Shown: positions 26,753 to 35,760 of the stretch, in pieces
Numbering within the stretch: the stretch's first letter is position 1
Layout of the letters: each line of letters starts with the position of its first letter
Assembly (NCBI RefSeq): GCF_014650715.1
Contig: NZ_BMVM01000016.1
Coordinates: 1-64,000, forward strand
Direction of reading: 5' to 3'
Origin: Streptomyces bluensis
Lineage (GTDB): Bacteria > Actinomycetota > Actinomycetes > Streptomycetales > Streptomycetaceae
Length of the DNA stretch: 64,000 nt
The notes under the pieces: model-generated
Databases searched by the model: none
What the model was told of the DNA's origin: nothing
What the model saw: the letters and a program-made list of their open reading frames with translations, nothing else
Position numbers and translations under genes: made by a program

Positions 26753-27079
26753 CTACGCGCTGGTCGGAGCCGCCTGCTGCACGACCTCGAAGGACCACAG
26801 GGTGGACCCGCTCGCCGCCGGCCTGGGCCGCTCGCCGCTCTCGGAGCCGCCCTGGTGGGCCGCCTTCATGGGCCCCTCCAGCCAGGCCTGGAAGGACGCC
26901 TCGTCACGCCACCGTGTGTAGACGAGGTAGTTGTCGGTGCCCTCGACGGGACGGAGGAGCTCGAACCACTCGAACCCGTCGGAGCCCTCCACGGCGTGGG
27001 CACGGGACGCGAACCGCTTCTCCAGCGTCTCCCGCTGCTCGGTGGGGACGGTGAGTACGTTGATCTTGACGACGCTCAT
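26753..27079 (-). CDS. Antibiotic biosynthesis monooxygenase (ABM) fold protein
   Basis: 108 residues with the small dimeric ferredoxin-like ABM fold: MSVVKINVLTVPTEQRETLE at the start and FEWFELLRPVEGTDNYLVYT in the middle, then RWRDEASFQAWLEG. The family includes quinone-forming monooxygenases and IsdG/MhuD-type haem degraders; the aromatic-rich core fits either. The ATG at 27079 with AGGATGGG upstream was preferred over the longer frame from 27103. It is divergent from tap. No neighbour fixes the substrate. Confidence 0.78.
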   Translation of the reverse strand: MSVVKINVLTVPTEQRETLEKRFASRAHAVEGSDGFEWFELLRPVEGTDNYLVYTRWRDEASFQAWLEGPMKAAHQGGSESGERPRPAASGSTLWSFEVVQQAAPTSA

Positions 27080-27149
27080 GAACCCATCCTGCCGCACTGC
27101 CATCGCCCGACAACTCAGGGCGCGTTCCGTACGCAGAACGAACGTTCCG

Positions 27150-27168
27150 CCGTACGGATTCCGTACGG
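27150..27168. promoter_or_regulatory. Repeated palindrome upstream of tap
   Basis: CCGTACGG-ATT-CCGTACGG; each half is itself palindromic. Another CCGTACG begins at 27127. It lies 36 bases before the tap start, in the divergent promoter region shared with the ABM gene. Confidence 0.5.
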
Positions 27169-27203
27169 TTCATGGAGTAGGCTGCTGCGCCAGGAGGTGC
27201 TCC

Positions 27204-29357
27204 ATGTCCGAGTTGTTCGACGCGGTCGACGCGTTGGTCGCGTCCCGGTCGCCGCTGCCGCCGCCGGCCGAGCGCAAACGGCTGCGTCAGGCACACGGGC
27301 TGACGCTGGACGAGGTGGCCACCGCCCTGAGGGTACGGCGAGCGACCGTCAGCGGCTGGGAGGCGGGCAGGACCGAGCCGAGGCCCCCGGAGCGGGACGC
27401 GTACGCGCGCCTGTTGAAGCGACTCGCGGCGCTCTACCCCGCGGACACCGAGACCACCCCACCCGCGCAGGACACGGAGCCGGTGCCTCAGGCGGGGGCC
27501 GCGGCCAAGGCCGATGCCGATGCCGATGCAGGGAACACTCCCCGGCATCCGAGGCCGTCATCGACGTCGCGTCGTCCCGGAGTGAAGAGCGCCGCCCCTC
27601 GGCAGACCACCACGGCGGCCGCCCCCGACCCGCGGTTCGCCAACGGTCCGCTCGCCGTCATCGACGCCGACACCGACCGCCAGGTGACGGCGTACTGCGT
27701 CGGCGGCCTGGTACTCGACGTGCCCGCCAAGTCCCTTCCCGCGCTGGTGGAGTGGACGCTGTCGGAGGCGCAGCTGGGGGCGGAGCGGCTGCACGGTTCG
27801 GGGAAGGACGGCGACCCGCTCCTGGTGCTCACCGAGGCCGCGTTGGAGCGCTACGGGCTGCCGGTCACGCTGTCGGAGTCCGAGCGGCTCGCCGGACGCC
27901 TCCCGGACGGCCACAAGGTCCTCAAGCAACTCGACCGTGCGGGCTGGATGCTGACGAAGCGGGGGCTGGGGCCGTGGGCGCGGATCTACCGGCCCGCGCA
28001 GGGACGCGAGCGGCAGTGCGTGCAGCTGTGCGTCCCGTCGTGGTCCGCGCTGGACACCCGGACCTGGGGCGACGCGGCGAAGCGTGCGCCGGCGGAGCTC
28101 GCCCGGCTCCTCGGCACCTACGCGACGCGGGTGATGACGCCGCGCGGCTCCACCGCCGTGACCGGCCTGGAGCTGATGACCGCGCTGAACCCGCCCACCC
28201 GGGCGAGCCGGCCCGACGAGGACGGCAGGCGGTACAAGGAACACCGTCCCGGCTCGCTGGGCGAGCGGGCGATGGACTGCGCGCCGTGCGAGGCCCCGGA
28301 CGGGCACCCGCTGCTGAGCGATCTGCCGCGCTTCCACCAGCGTGGCCCGGCGGAGATGCTGTTCGAGGAGGCGTACGACTGGGCGCGGGAGCTCACCGAC
28401 GCCGAGTGCATGATGCGCTTCGTGGTCGGCATCGACGTCAACCTCGCCTTCGGCGCGGCGGCGAACGGCGCTGTCGTAGGCCTTGCGCAGCCGCCGGTCC
28501 ACGTGACCGGCCCGCAGTTCGATCCGACGCTGCCCGGGGCGTGGCTGGTAGACCTTTCCCACGTCGACCTCTCCCGGGTGCTGGTCGGCAAGGAGTGGCG
28601 GCAGCTCGAAGGGAACCTCTTGCCCAGCCCGTTCACACCGACCGGCGAGCGGCCGGAGGGGCCGGCCTGGTACGCGACGCCGACCGTGGCGTACGCGGTG
28701 GAGCTCGGCTACGACATCGCCCCGATCGAGGCGTGGGTGCGCCAGGAGAAGGGCAAGTTCCTGGACGGCTGGTACAAGCGGCTCCGCAACGCCTACGTCG
28801 ACACCATGGGTGACCTGGGCGTCGGCGAGAAGCTGCCCCCGGCGGAGTTCCTGCGGGCGATGGACGGCCACAAGCAGCGCGACCCGGAGATGGCGATCGT
28901 CCTGGACGCGATCAAGGCGACCGTAAAAGGCGGCATCGGCAAACTGCGGGAGCGGGCGCGCGGCGGCTGGAAGCCCGGGCAGGCGTGGCCGGCCCTCTCC
29001 AGACCGACGTGGCGTCCCGACATCCGCGCGGCCGTCATCGCCCGGGCCCGCGTCAACATGCACCGCAAGATGCTCAACCTGGCCGCGGCCACCGGCCGGT
29101 ATCCGGTGGCGGTCCTGTCGGACTGCGCCGTGTACGCCGCCGACGGGCCCTCCCCGCTGGACGTCCTCCCCTACGACGCCGACGGCAAGACCGTACCCGG
29201 AAGCTTCCGCCTGGGGGTGTCGCCGGGGATGGTCAAGCACGAGGGCACCCGGACCACCCTGTGGGCCGAGGAAGTACGGGAGAAGTACGGTCGGGCCCTG
29301 AACCTCGCCCGTTACGTCAAGACGGGCGAGGTCGCCGCCAAGGACGACGGGGAGTAG
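27204..29357 (+). CDS. tap: Telomere-associated protein Tap
   Basis: 717 residues. In Streptomyces, Tap binds the 3' overhang at the ends of linear chromosomes and plasmids and recruits the terminal protein Tpg for end patching. An XRE-type HTH is visible at about 24-62 (KRLRQAHGLTLDEVATALRV, then RATVSGWEAGRTEP). A Pro/Ala-rich linker (about 80-150) and a large conserved body follow. The length agrees with known Tap proteins (around 740). A strong GGAGG lies seven bases before the ATG. It is followed 13 bases later by tpg, the invariant partner. Confidence 0.9.
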   Translation: MSELFDAVDALVASRSPLPPPAERKRLRQAHGLTLDEVATALRVRRATVSGWEAGRTEPRPPERDAYARLLKRLAALYPADTETTPPAQDTEPVPQAGAAAKADADADAGNTPRHPRPSSTSRRPGVKSAAPRQTTTAAAPDPRFANGPLAVIDADTDRQVTAYCVGGLVLDVPAKSLPALVEWTLSEAQLGAERLHGSGKDGDPLLVLTEAALERYGLPVTLSESERLAGRLPDGHKVLKQLDRAGWMLTKRGLGPWARIYRPAQGRERQCVQLCVPSWSALDTRTWGDAAKRAPAELARLLGTYATRVMTPRGSTAVTGLELMTALNPPTRASRPDEDGRRYKEHRPGSLGERAMDCAPCEAPDGHPLLSDLPRFHQRGPAEMLFEEAYDWARELTDAECMMRFVVGIDVNLAFGAAANGAVVGLAQPPVHVTGPQFDPTLPGAWLVDLSHVDLSRVLVGKEWRQLEGNLLPSPFTPTGERPEGPAWYATPTVAYAVELGYDIAPIEAWVRQEKGKFLDGWYKRLRNAYVDTMGDLGVGEKLPPAEFLRAMDGHKQRDPEMAIVLDAIKATVKGGIGKLRERARGGWKPGQAWPALSRPTWRPDIRAAVIARARVNMHRKMLNLAAATGRYPVAVLSDCAVYAADGPSPLDVLPYDADGKTVPGSFRLGVSPGMVKHEGTRTTLWAEEVREKYGRALNLARYVKTGEVAAKDDGE

Positions 29358-29370
29358 GGGAGAAACGCCG

Positions 29371-29925
29371 ATGGTCACGGTCGGGGAAGGACTCGACAAG
29401 GCGGTGCGGGCGGCATTCACACGCCCCGTACCGAAGTCGGCGGGTGCCCGCATGCGGTACCTGGTCAGACAGCTCAAGGGCACCCGGCAGGTCGCCCAGT
29501 TGTTGCGCGTCTCCCAGCGGACCGTGGAGCGGTATGTGAAGGACCAGATCAAAAAGCCGCGCCGGGACCTCGCCGAGCGCCTGGAGCGCGAGGTCCACAA
29601 GCGATGGCAGCCGCAGATCCGCGCGAAAGCCAAGCAGACCGCTGCCACGACCGGCGGCATCGTCATCGACACCCGCGCCCGTTTCGGCTACACCGCCGCC
29701 CCGGGCACCGCCGACGACCCCCGGCTCCGCCACCTCACCGTGGCACTGCCCCCGCAGCACGCCGCCCGCCTCTTCGAGGCCCAGGAATCCGGGGTCGGCG
29801 AGCAGGAGCTGCGCGACATCGCCGCCGAGGCGCTCGGCGAGGTGTACTTCCGCGACAGCGGCCGCCGCGCCCACGGCCTGGAGGTGGAGTTCAGCGACCT
29901 GGAACACGTGGAGTTCGAGCTGTAG
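29371..29925 (+). CDS. tpg: Telomere terminal protein Tpg
   Basis: 184 residues, the exact length typical of Tpg. The strongly conserved block RQVAQLLRVSQRTVERYVKD, followed by QIKKPRRDLAERLE, is an HTH-containing region shared with known Tpg proteins, and FTRPVPKSAGARMRYLV precedes it. Tpg is covalently bound to the 5' ends of Streptomyces linear replicons and primes end-patch synthesis. The C-terminal half (YFRDSGRRAHGLEVEFSDLE) is also family-typical. It is in an operon with tap; their presence says the replicon is linear. Confidence 0.93.
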   Translation: MVTVGEGLDKAVRAAFTRPVPKSAGARMRYLVRQLKGTRQVAQLLRVSQRTVERYVKDQIKKPRRDLAERLEREVHKRWQPQIRAKAKQTAATTGGIVIDTRARFGYTAAPGTADDPRLRHLTVALPPQHAARLFEAQESGVGEQELRDIAAEALGEVYFRDSGRRAHGLEVEFSDLEHVEFEL

Positions 29926-29967
29926 CCGGGCCGTATGGCATCCGGTTTCTAGAGAAAAGAGCTGACG

Positions 29968-30492
29968 GTGGCAGATTCCGAGGCGATCATCCGCCCGGCG
30001 ACCTCTCGGGACCCGGGGGCGGTGGCCGACATCTACGCGCACTACGTGCTCCACACCGTCGCCACATTCGAGACAACCGTCCCGAGTGTCGCCGACTGGG
30101 AGCGCCGGCTGGACGACCTCACCGGCCGCGGTCTGCCGTTCGTCGTCGCCGAGCTCTCCGGGCAGGTGGCCGGTTTCGCGTACGCGGCTCCCTGGCGGCC
30201 CAAACCCGCCTACTGCCACACGGTGGAGGACACGATCTATCTCGCGCCGAGTGCCATCGGCCGGGGCCTGGGCACGGCTCTGCTGCGCGAGGTGATCGCC
30301 GGGGCCGCCCACGCCGGAGTGCGGCAGATGATCGCCGTCATCGCCGACACGGGCAGCGACGCCTCAGCCGCACTGCACCGTCGCTGCGGCTTCACTGAGG
30401 CCGGCCGCCTGACCGGCGTCGGCCGCAAGCAGGGACGGTGGATCGACACGCTGCTGCTGCAACGCGACCTGACGGCGGACGAACCGGAATGA
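29968..30492 (+). CDS. GNAT acetyltransferase (phosphinothricin-acetyltransferase-like)
   Basis: 174 residues of the Bar/PAT-like GNAT group. Matching stretches are IIRPATSRDPGAVADIYAHY, GFAYAAPWRPKPAYCHTVED and IYLAPSAIGRGLGTALLREV, where RGLG is in the acetyl-CoA pyrophosphate loop. The C-terminal GRKQGRWIDTLLLQRDL is also characteristic. Substrates in this group are usually amino acids such as methionine derivatives or phosphinothricin. It starts at a GTG at 29968 with a weak AGAG ribosome site. It follows tpg in the same direction and is closed by a hairpin. Confidence 0.85.
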   Translation: MADSEAIIRPATSRDPGAVADIYAHYVLHTVATFETTVPSVADWERRLDDLTGRGLPFVVAELSGQVAGFAYAAPWRPKPAYCHTVEDTIYLAPSAIGRGLGTALLREVIAGAAHAGVRQMIAVIADTGSDASAALHRRCGFTEAGRLTGVGRKQGRWIDTLLLQRDLTADEPE

Positions 30493-30493
30493 G

Positions 30494-30518
30494 CCGGGGC
30501 GCGGGGCCCGTGCCCCGG
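30494..30518 (+). terminator. Hairpin after the acetyltransferase gene
   Basis: Arms CCGGGGC (30494-30500) and GCCCCGG (30512-30518) begin directly after the stop codon. Confidence 0.55.
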
Positions 30519-30579
30519 CCGGAACGGCGACCCTCGCGCGTCGTTTCGTGACCTGACGGCGGACAGTGAACGCCGTGGA

Positions 30580-31089
30580 TCAGGCGCCCACGGCTCCGTC
30601 GACGCCCTCACGCAGAAAGTCCGCGTGCCCGTTGTGGCGGCCGTACTCCAGAAGCACGTGCACCATGACCATCCGCAGCGACACCTCCTCGTCCCATCTC
30701 GGCTGATACCCGACCAGGTCCAGAGAATGGGCCGCCCGCTCGATACGGCGCGAGTGCGCCACCTCGGCCTCCCAGGCCGTGAACGCCTCGGCCCTGGTCG
30801 ACGCGCTCGCGTCGTACGCCGCCTGGAAGTCGATCTCGTCGGACCAGACCATGGGCGCGTCGTTGTCCTCGAACACCCGTCGGAACCAGGCACGTTCCAC
30901 CTCCGCCATGTGCCGCACGAGCCCGAGCAGCGACAGCGTGGACGGCGGCATCGACTGCTGCCGCAGTTCCTCGTCGGTCAGCCCTTCGCACTTCATGGCG
31001 AGGGTCGCCCGGTGGTAGTCGAGGAACGCCCGCAGCGTCTCCCGTTCGTTTCCACAACGGGGCGGCCCTGTGCGATGGTCGCTGCTCAC
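30580..31089 (-). CDS. DinB/DUF664 family protein
   Basis: 169 residues with the four-helix DinB-like fold: LRAFLDYHRATLAMKCEGLT, LLGLVRHMAEVERAWFRRVF (the first metal-ligand His) and HVLLEYGRHNGHADFLREGV (second and third His). In actinomycetes many such proteins are mycothiol- or bacillithiol-dependent S-transferases, and the three histidines that would bind metal are present. Start at a GTG at 31089. It occupies the divergent position upstream of the pigment operon, where whiE clusters carry a hydroxylase gene. Confidence 0.83.
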   Translation of the reverse strand: MSSDHRTGPPRCGNERETLRAFLDYHRATLAMKCEGLTDEELRQQSMPPSTLSLLGLVRHMAEVERAWFRRVFEDNDAPMVWSDEIDFQAAYDASASTRAEAFTAWEAEVAHSRRIERAAHSLDLVGYQPRWDEEVSLRMVMVHVLLEYGRHNGHADFLREGVDGAVGA

Positions 31090-31337
31090 TGGTCGTACTC
31101 CTGTTCCGCGCCGGTCTTCCCGGCCAGTATCCCCTCCCGTCGGCTTCGCCCATGGCCGTCGGGCTGACTGCCCTCCACCCCACGCCTCATCAGGCGCAGG
31201 GCGGCTGGAGGTTCACCCGCTTGGCCCGCCTGGTTCGCGGTGCCGCACGGCACGACACACGATCGTTGCCATGCGACCGATACGGACCCCCACGTGGTGT
31301 GACGGTCCGCCCCGTTCCACAGGAAGAGGTGCCCCGG

Positions 31338-32483
31338 ATGGCAGTCTCCCCAGCCGTATCGATGATCCCGGACGGCGTGTCCACCACCGCGTTCGACGGG
31401 TCCCGAGTGCGGGTCGTGCTGATGCTGGACATCCATGACGGAACACAGCAGGAGTTCCTCGACGCCTACGAGCACATGTGCGACCAGGTCGCCTCGGTGC
31501 CCGGGCACATCAGCGACCAGCTCTGCCAGTCCCTGGAGAACCCCACCCAATGGCTCATCACCAGCGAATGGGAGAGCGCACCGCCCTTCCTCGCATGGGT
31601 CAACAGTGAGGACCATCTGGAGATGGTCAAGCCCCTGCAGGGCTGCGTCCGTGACACCCGGTCGATGCGTTACACCGTGCTGCGCGAGACCTCCGGCAAG
31701 AACCACACGTCGCGTGCCGCGGCCCGGGAACGGCTGCAGTCCGCACCGCGCGTGGGTGCCAACACGGTCCGGCAGGCGCTGACCTTCACCGTCAAACCCG
31801 GCAGCGAGTCCAAGGTCGCGGAGATCCTCTCCGGGTATGCGTCCCCCGAGGCCCGGGTGGACGACACCACCAGGCTGCTCCGTACCTCACTGTTCATGCA
31901 CGGCAACCGTGTCGTCAGAGCGGTCGAGGTACAGGGCGAGTTGCAGGCCGCGCTGCGGCACGTCGCCCGGCAGCCCGAAGTACGCGCCGTCGAGGAGGCT
32001 CTCGACCCGTATCTGGAACAGGAACGGGACCTGCGCGATCCGCAGTCCGCCCGGCTGTTCTTCACCCGGGCCGCGGTCCCCGCCGTCCACCATGTGGAGT
32101 CCGGTCGCCGGGAGGGCCCGCAGGTACAGCGGTGCGCGTTCTACTACCCGGCGAGGCCCGGCACCGGCCAGGCACTGGCCCTGCTCCTGTCGCAGCAGGA
32201 CGTGGCCGCCACGGGCGACCCGGCCGGCCCCGTCCGCGCCTGCACCGTCTTCCACCGCGACGACCTCGTCGTCCGGCTCGTCGACATGGAAGGCGAACCG
32301 GACGACGCACCCGGGGCCGCGCTGGCTCTTCGCACGTCCGCCGTCATCGCCGAGGCAGGGCGAATGCTGGATGTGGAAGCACTCGGTATGGACGAGACAC
32401 CGGTGGACGACCGGATGCTGCCGCTCCTCCTCACCCACGCCCGGATGAAGCACGTCACCGACCGCCAGGCGTCGGCCTCCTGA
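31338..32483 (+). CDS. SchA/CurD-like protein with N-terminal ABM domain (WhiE ORFI-like)
   Basis: 381 residues. Residues about 20-115 form an antibiotic-biosynthesis-monooxygenase-like domain (RVRVVLMLDIHDGTQQEFLD, WLITSEWESAPPFLAWVNSE). The rest is a SchA/CurD-like region of repeated ferredoxin-like units (RQALTFTVKPGSESKVAEIL, RCAFYYPARPGTGQALALLL). These proteins occur only in spore-pigment type II PKS clusters and are needed for pigment, with an unclear reaction. The ATG at 31338 lies nine bases after GAAGAGG. First gene of a seven-gene operon. Confidence 0.85.
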   Translation: MAVSPAVSMIPDGVSTTAFDGSRVRVVLMLDIHDGTQQEFLDAYEHMCDQVASVPGHISDQLCQSLENPTQWLITSEWESAPPFLAWVNSEDHLEMVKPLQGCVRDTRSMRYTVLRETSGKNHTSRAAARERLQSAPRVGANTVRQALTFTVKPGSESKVAEILSGYASPEARVDDTTRLLRTSLFMHGNRVVRAVEVQGELQAALRHVARQPEVRAVEEALDPYLEQERDLRDPQSARLFFTRAAVPAVHHVESGRREGPQVQRCAFYYPARPGTGQALALLLSQQDVAATGDPAGPVRACTVFHRDDLVVRLVDMEGEPDDAPGAALALRTSAVIAEAGRMLDVEALGMDETPVDDRMLPLLLTHARMKHVTDRQASAS

Positions 32484-32546
32484 CCCGGCTGCCGTCCGCA
32501 CGCCGCATTCCGTCCCCCACCTTCGCATCCCGCTCCGGAGACCGAC

Positions 32547-32963
32547 ATGGCAGAACAGCACGCACGCATCGTCGACCTCAGCTCCATCGCGCCCAACCGC
32601 CGGCGCGGCGGCGACATCCGCGCCCTCCTCACGCCCACCACAGCGGGGTCGACCAGCGGATTCATGGGCGTGGCCATCGTGCAGCCCAGCGACCGCATCA
32701 GCGAGCACTACCACCCGTACTCCGAGGAGTTCGTGTACGTCACCCACGGCACCTTCGAAGTGGACCTGGAAGGAGAGCCCCACGCCCTCCGGCCGGGCCA
32801 AGGGCTGCTGATCCCGCTGAACACGCGGCACCGCTTCCGCAACGTCGGCGACAGCGAGGCGCGCATGGTCTTCCACCTGGGTCCGCTGGCTCCTCGGCCG
32901 GAACTCGGTCATGTCGACACGGAGGAGACGGAAGGGACCGCGCAGGCCGAGGTGGTGTCATGA
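32547..32963 (+). CDS. Cupin protein of spore-pigment PKS (WhiE ORFII-like)
   Basis: 138 residues with a single cupin barrel. Metal-ligand motif 1 is EHYHPYSEEFVYVTHGTFEV and motif 2 is PLNTRHRFRNVGD, with His residues and a Glu that can bind a metal. WhiE ORFII and homologues have this size and place. The role in pigment formation is not defined; some cupins in aromatic polyketide clusters act as cyclases or oxygenases. GGAGA precedes the ATG. Its stop overlaps the KS-alpha start (ATGA). Confidence 0.87.
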   Translation: MAEQHARIVDLSSIAPNRRRGGDIRALLTPTTAGSTSGFMGVAIVQPSDRISEHYHPYSEEFVYVTHGTFEVDLEGEPHALRPGQGLLIPLNTRHRFRNVGDSEARMVFHLGPLAPRPELGHVDTEETEGTAQAEVVS

Positions 32964-34228
32964 ACCGGCGGGTCGCCGTCACCGGCGTAGGTGTCGTCGC
33001 CCCGGGCGGAATCGGCATATCCCAGTTCTGGGACCTGCTGTCCAACGGGCGTACGGCGACGCGCCGGATCTCCCTCTTCGACCCGGTGGGCCTGCGCTCA
33101 CAGATAGCGGCCGAGTGCGATTTCGACCCCGCGGCACACGGCCTGGACCACGAGACCACCGAGCGGTGCGACAGATACATACAGTTCGCGCTGGTCGCCG
33201 CCACCGAGGCGGTCCGCGACGCGGGCCTCGACCTGCAGCGGACGGACCCCTGGCGGATGGGAGCCAGCCTGGGGAGCGCGGTAGGGGGCACCACGCGACT
33301 GGAACACGACTACGTCCTCGTCAGCGCGAACGGCGCACGATGGGACGTCGACCACCAGCGGGCGGAGCCGTCGCTGCACCGGGCCTTCACCCCGAGCACC
33401 CTCGCCTCCGCCGTCGCCGAGGAGTTCGGCGTCCACGGCCCCGTGCAGACCGTCTCCACCGGGTGTACCTCCGGACTCGACGCGGTGGGATACGCCTACC
33501 ACGCCATCGCCGAGGGCCGAGCCGACGTATGCCTCGCGGGCGCCTCGGACTCCCCGATCTCGCCGATCACGATGGCGTGTTTCGACGCCATCAAGGCGAC
33601 CTCTCCGAACAACGACGACGCCGCACACGCCTCCCGCCCCTTCGACGCCCGCCGCGACGGGTTCGTCATGGGGGAGGGCGCCGCAGTACTCGTCCTGGAG
33701 GAACTCGGGCACGCGCGTGCCCGAGGCGCGGAGGTCTACTGCGAGATCGCCGGCTACGCGACGTTCGGCAACGCCTACCACATGACCGGGCTCACCAAGG
33801 AGGGCCTGGAGATGTCACAGGCGATCGACGGCGCCCTCGGCCAAGCCCGCCTCAACGGCACCGACATCGACTACGTCAACGCGCACGGCTCGGGCACCAA
33901 GCAGAACGACCGCCACGAGACCGCGGCGGTCAAGCGGTCACTGGGCGACCACGCCTACGCGATTCCCATGAGCTCGATCAAGTCCATGGTGGGTCACTCG
34001 CTCGGAGCGATCGGCTCCATCGAGGTCGCGGCCTGCGTACTCGCCCTGTCCCACCAGGTGGTACCACCCACGGCCAACTACGAGACCCCGGACCCCGAAT
34101 GCGACCTGGACTACGTGCCCCGTGTGGCACGCGAGCGGAAGCTGCGCCATGTGCTGTCGGTGGGCAGCGGCTTCGGCGGCTTCCAGTCCGCGGTCGTGCT
34201 CAGGGGCCCTGAGGGGAGGCGGCAGTGA
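32960..34228 (+). CDS. Type II PKS ketosynthase alpha
   Basis: 422 residues. With KS-beta it builds the poly-beta-ketone on the ACP by repeated decarboxylative condensation of malonyl units. The active-site Cys169 is in VQTVSTGCTSGLDAVGYAYH; catalytic histidines lie in VNAHGSGTKQND and KSMVGHSLGAIGS. Its N terminus MNRRVAVTGVGVVAPGGIG is typical. The gene order SchA-cupin-KS-KS-ACP-aromatase-cyclase matches spore-pigment clusters such as whiE, which produce long (C24-type) chains. Coupled by overlap to both neighbours. Confidence 0.95.
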   Translation: MNRRVAVTGVGVVAPGGIGISQFWDLLSNGRTATRRISLFDPVGLRSQIAAECDFDPAAHGLDHETTERCDRYIQFALVAATEAVRDAGLDLQRTDPWRMGASLGSAVGGTTRLEHDYVLVSANGARWDVDHQRAEPSLHRAFTPSTLASAVAEEFGVHGPVQTVSTGCTSGLDAVGYAYHAIAEGRADVCLAGASDSPISPITMACFDAIKATSPNNDDAAHASRPFDARRDGFVMGEGAAVLVLEELGHARARGAEVYCEIAGYATFGNAYHMTGLTKEGLEMSQAIDGALGQARLNGTDIDYVNAHGSGTKQNDRHETAAVKRSLGDHAYAIPMSSIKSMVGHSLGAIGSIEVAACVLALSHQVVPPTANYETPDPECDLDYVPRVARERKLRHVLSVGSGFGGFQSAVVLRGPEGRRQ

Positions 34229-35493
34229 GCAGGCAACGCCCCAGACGTGCGGTCGTCACCGGCCTCGGTGTGGTGACACCGCACGGAATCGGTACCGACG
34301 TCTTCTGGAAGACCGTGAAGGAAGGCGGCAGCAGCCTCGCGCCCGTCGGCAAGGAGGGGTGCGACCATCTCCCGTTGCGGATCGCGGGCGAAGTACGCGA
34401 CTTCGACGCGGACGCCCTGATCGAGGGGACGTTCCTCGTCCAGACCGACCGGTTCACGCACTTCGCCATGGCCGCCACCCAACTGGCACTGGACGACGCC
34501 GGTTTCGGGCGCGCCGACATCGACTCGCCCTACTCCGTGGGCGTGTTCACGGCCGCCGGCTCCGGCGGCGGCGAGTTCGGCCAGCGCGAACTCCAGAAAC
34601 TGTGGGGGCAGGGCCCGCGCCACGTCGGCCCCTACCAGTCGATCGCCTGGTTCTACGCGGCCAGCACCGGTCAGATCTCGATCCGCAACGGCTTCAAGGG
34701 CCCCTGCGGTGTCGTGGCCGGCGACGAAGCCGGCGGCCTGGACGCCCTGGCACACGCCGCCCACGCGGTACGGCGCGGCACCGACGCGGTCGTCGTCGGC
34801 GCGACCGAGGCCCCGCTGGCCCCGTACTCGATCGTCTGCCAGCTGGGTTACCCCGAGCTGAGCCGGAACGACGACCCGCAACGCGCCTACCGGCCCTTCA
34901 CCACTGCCGCCTGCGGGTTCGTGCCCGCCGAGGGCGGAGCGATGCTCGTGGTGGAGGAAGAGCGGGCCGCGCGCGAACGCGGGGCCGACCCGCGAGCGAC
35001 ACTGGCCGGCCATGCGGCGACGTTCACGGGCGCCTCCCGCTGGGCGGACTCCCGGTCCGGTCTGGCCCGGGCGATCAGCACCGCGCTGACGGAGGCCGAC
35101 TGCCGCCCGGAGGACGTGGACATCGTGTTCGCGGACGCCCTCGGCGTGCCCGAGGCCGACGAGGCCGAGGCGCTCGCCCTCACCGACGCGCTCGGCCCGC
35201 ACGCACGCCGCGTGCCGGTCACCGCCCCCAAGACGGGAATGGGGCGCGCCTACTGCGCGGCACCGGTGCTCGACGTGGCGACCGCGGTGCTCGCCATGGA
35301 ACACGGGACGATCCCGCCCACACCCAACGTCTTCGACATCTGCCACCACGTGGACCTCGTGGTCGGCCGTGCACGCGCTGCCGAGCTGCGCACGGCACTG
35401 GTTCTCAGCCGCGGACTCATGGGCTTCAACTCGGCGCTCGTCCTGCGCCAGGGCTCCGTTCCGCCCCCCGAACGAAGGAGTGCATCCGTATGA
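34225..35493 (+). CDS. Type II PKS ketosynthase beta (chain-length factor)
   Basis: 422 residues, partner of KS-alpha and main determinant of chain length. The Cys of active ketosynthases is replaced, as in all chain-length factors, but by Glu168 in CGVVAGDEAGGLDALAHAAH, where most have Gln (EQAGGLDAL). Gln/Glu at this site promotes decarboxylation of malonyl-ACP for initiation. The GTG at 34225 overlaps the KS-alpha stop; its own stop overlaps the ACP start. Whether the Glu is usual for spore-pigment factors I cannot confirm here. Confidence 0.93.
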   Translation: MSRQRPRRAVVTGLGVVTPHGIGTDVFWKTVKEGGSSLAPVGKEGCDHLPLRIAGEVRDFDADALIEGTFLVQTDRFTHFAMAATQLALDDAGFGRADIDSPYSVGVFTAAGSGGGEFGQRELQKLWGQGPRHVGPYQSIAWFYAASTGQISIRNGFKGPCGVVAGDEAGGLDALAHAAHAVRRGTDAVVVGATEAPLAPYSIVCQLGYPELSRNDDPQRAYRPFTTAACGFVPAEGGAMLVVEEERAARERGADPRATLAGHAATFTGASRWADSRSGLARAISTALTEADCRPEDVDIVFADALGVPEADEAEALALTDALGPHARRVPVTAPKTGMGRAYCAAPVLDVATAVLAMEHGTIPPTPNVFDICHHVDLVVGRARAAELRTALVLSRGLMGFNSALVLRQGSVPPPERRSASV

Positions 35494-35759
35494 CCGACCA
35501 AGTGGACCACCAGGTGACCATCGACGATCTGGCGGAGCTGATGAAGCGCACCGCCGGAGTGAGCGTCGACCCCCTCATCCTCGAAGAGGAGTCCGGCTCC
35601 GGCTGGGACACCTTCGGCCTGGACTCCCTCGGCCTGCTGGGCATCGTGGCCGAGCTGGAGAAGCGCCACGGCATGGGCCTGCCCGAGCAGATGGAGCGCT
35701 GCAAGACGCCCGCCGACTTCCTCGCCGTCGTGAACGGCGTCCTGATGAAGGGAGCATGA
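35490..35759 (+). CDS. Type II PKS acyl carrier protein
   Basis: 89 residues. The phosphopantetheine-attachment serine is in DTFGLDSLGLLGIVAELEKR. It carries the growing polyketide for the two ketosynthase subunits. The ATG overlaps the KS-beta stop, with GAAGGAG upstream; the next gene begins one base after its stop codon. Confidence 0.94.
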   Translation: MTDQVDHQVTIDDLAELMKRTAGVSVDPLILEEESGSGWDTFGLDSLGLLGIVAELEKRHGMGLPEQMERCKTPADFLAVVNGVLMKGA

Positions 35760-35760
35760 T

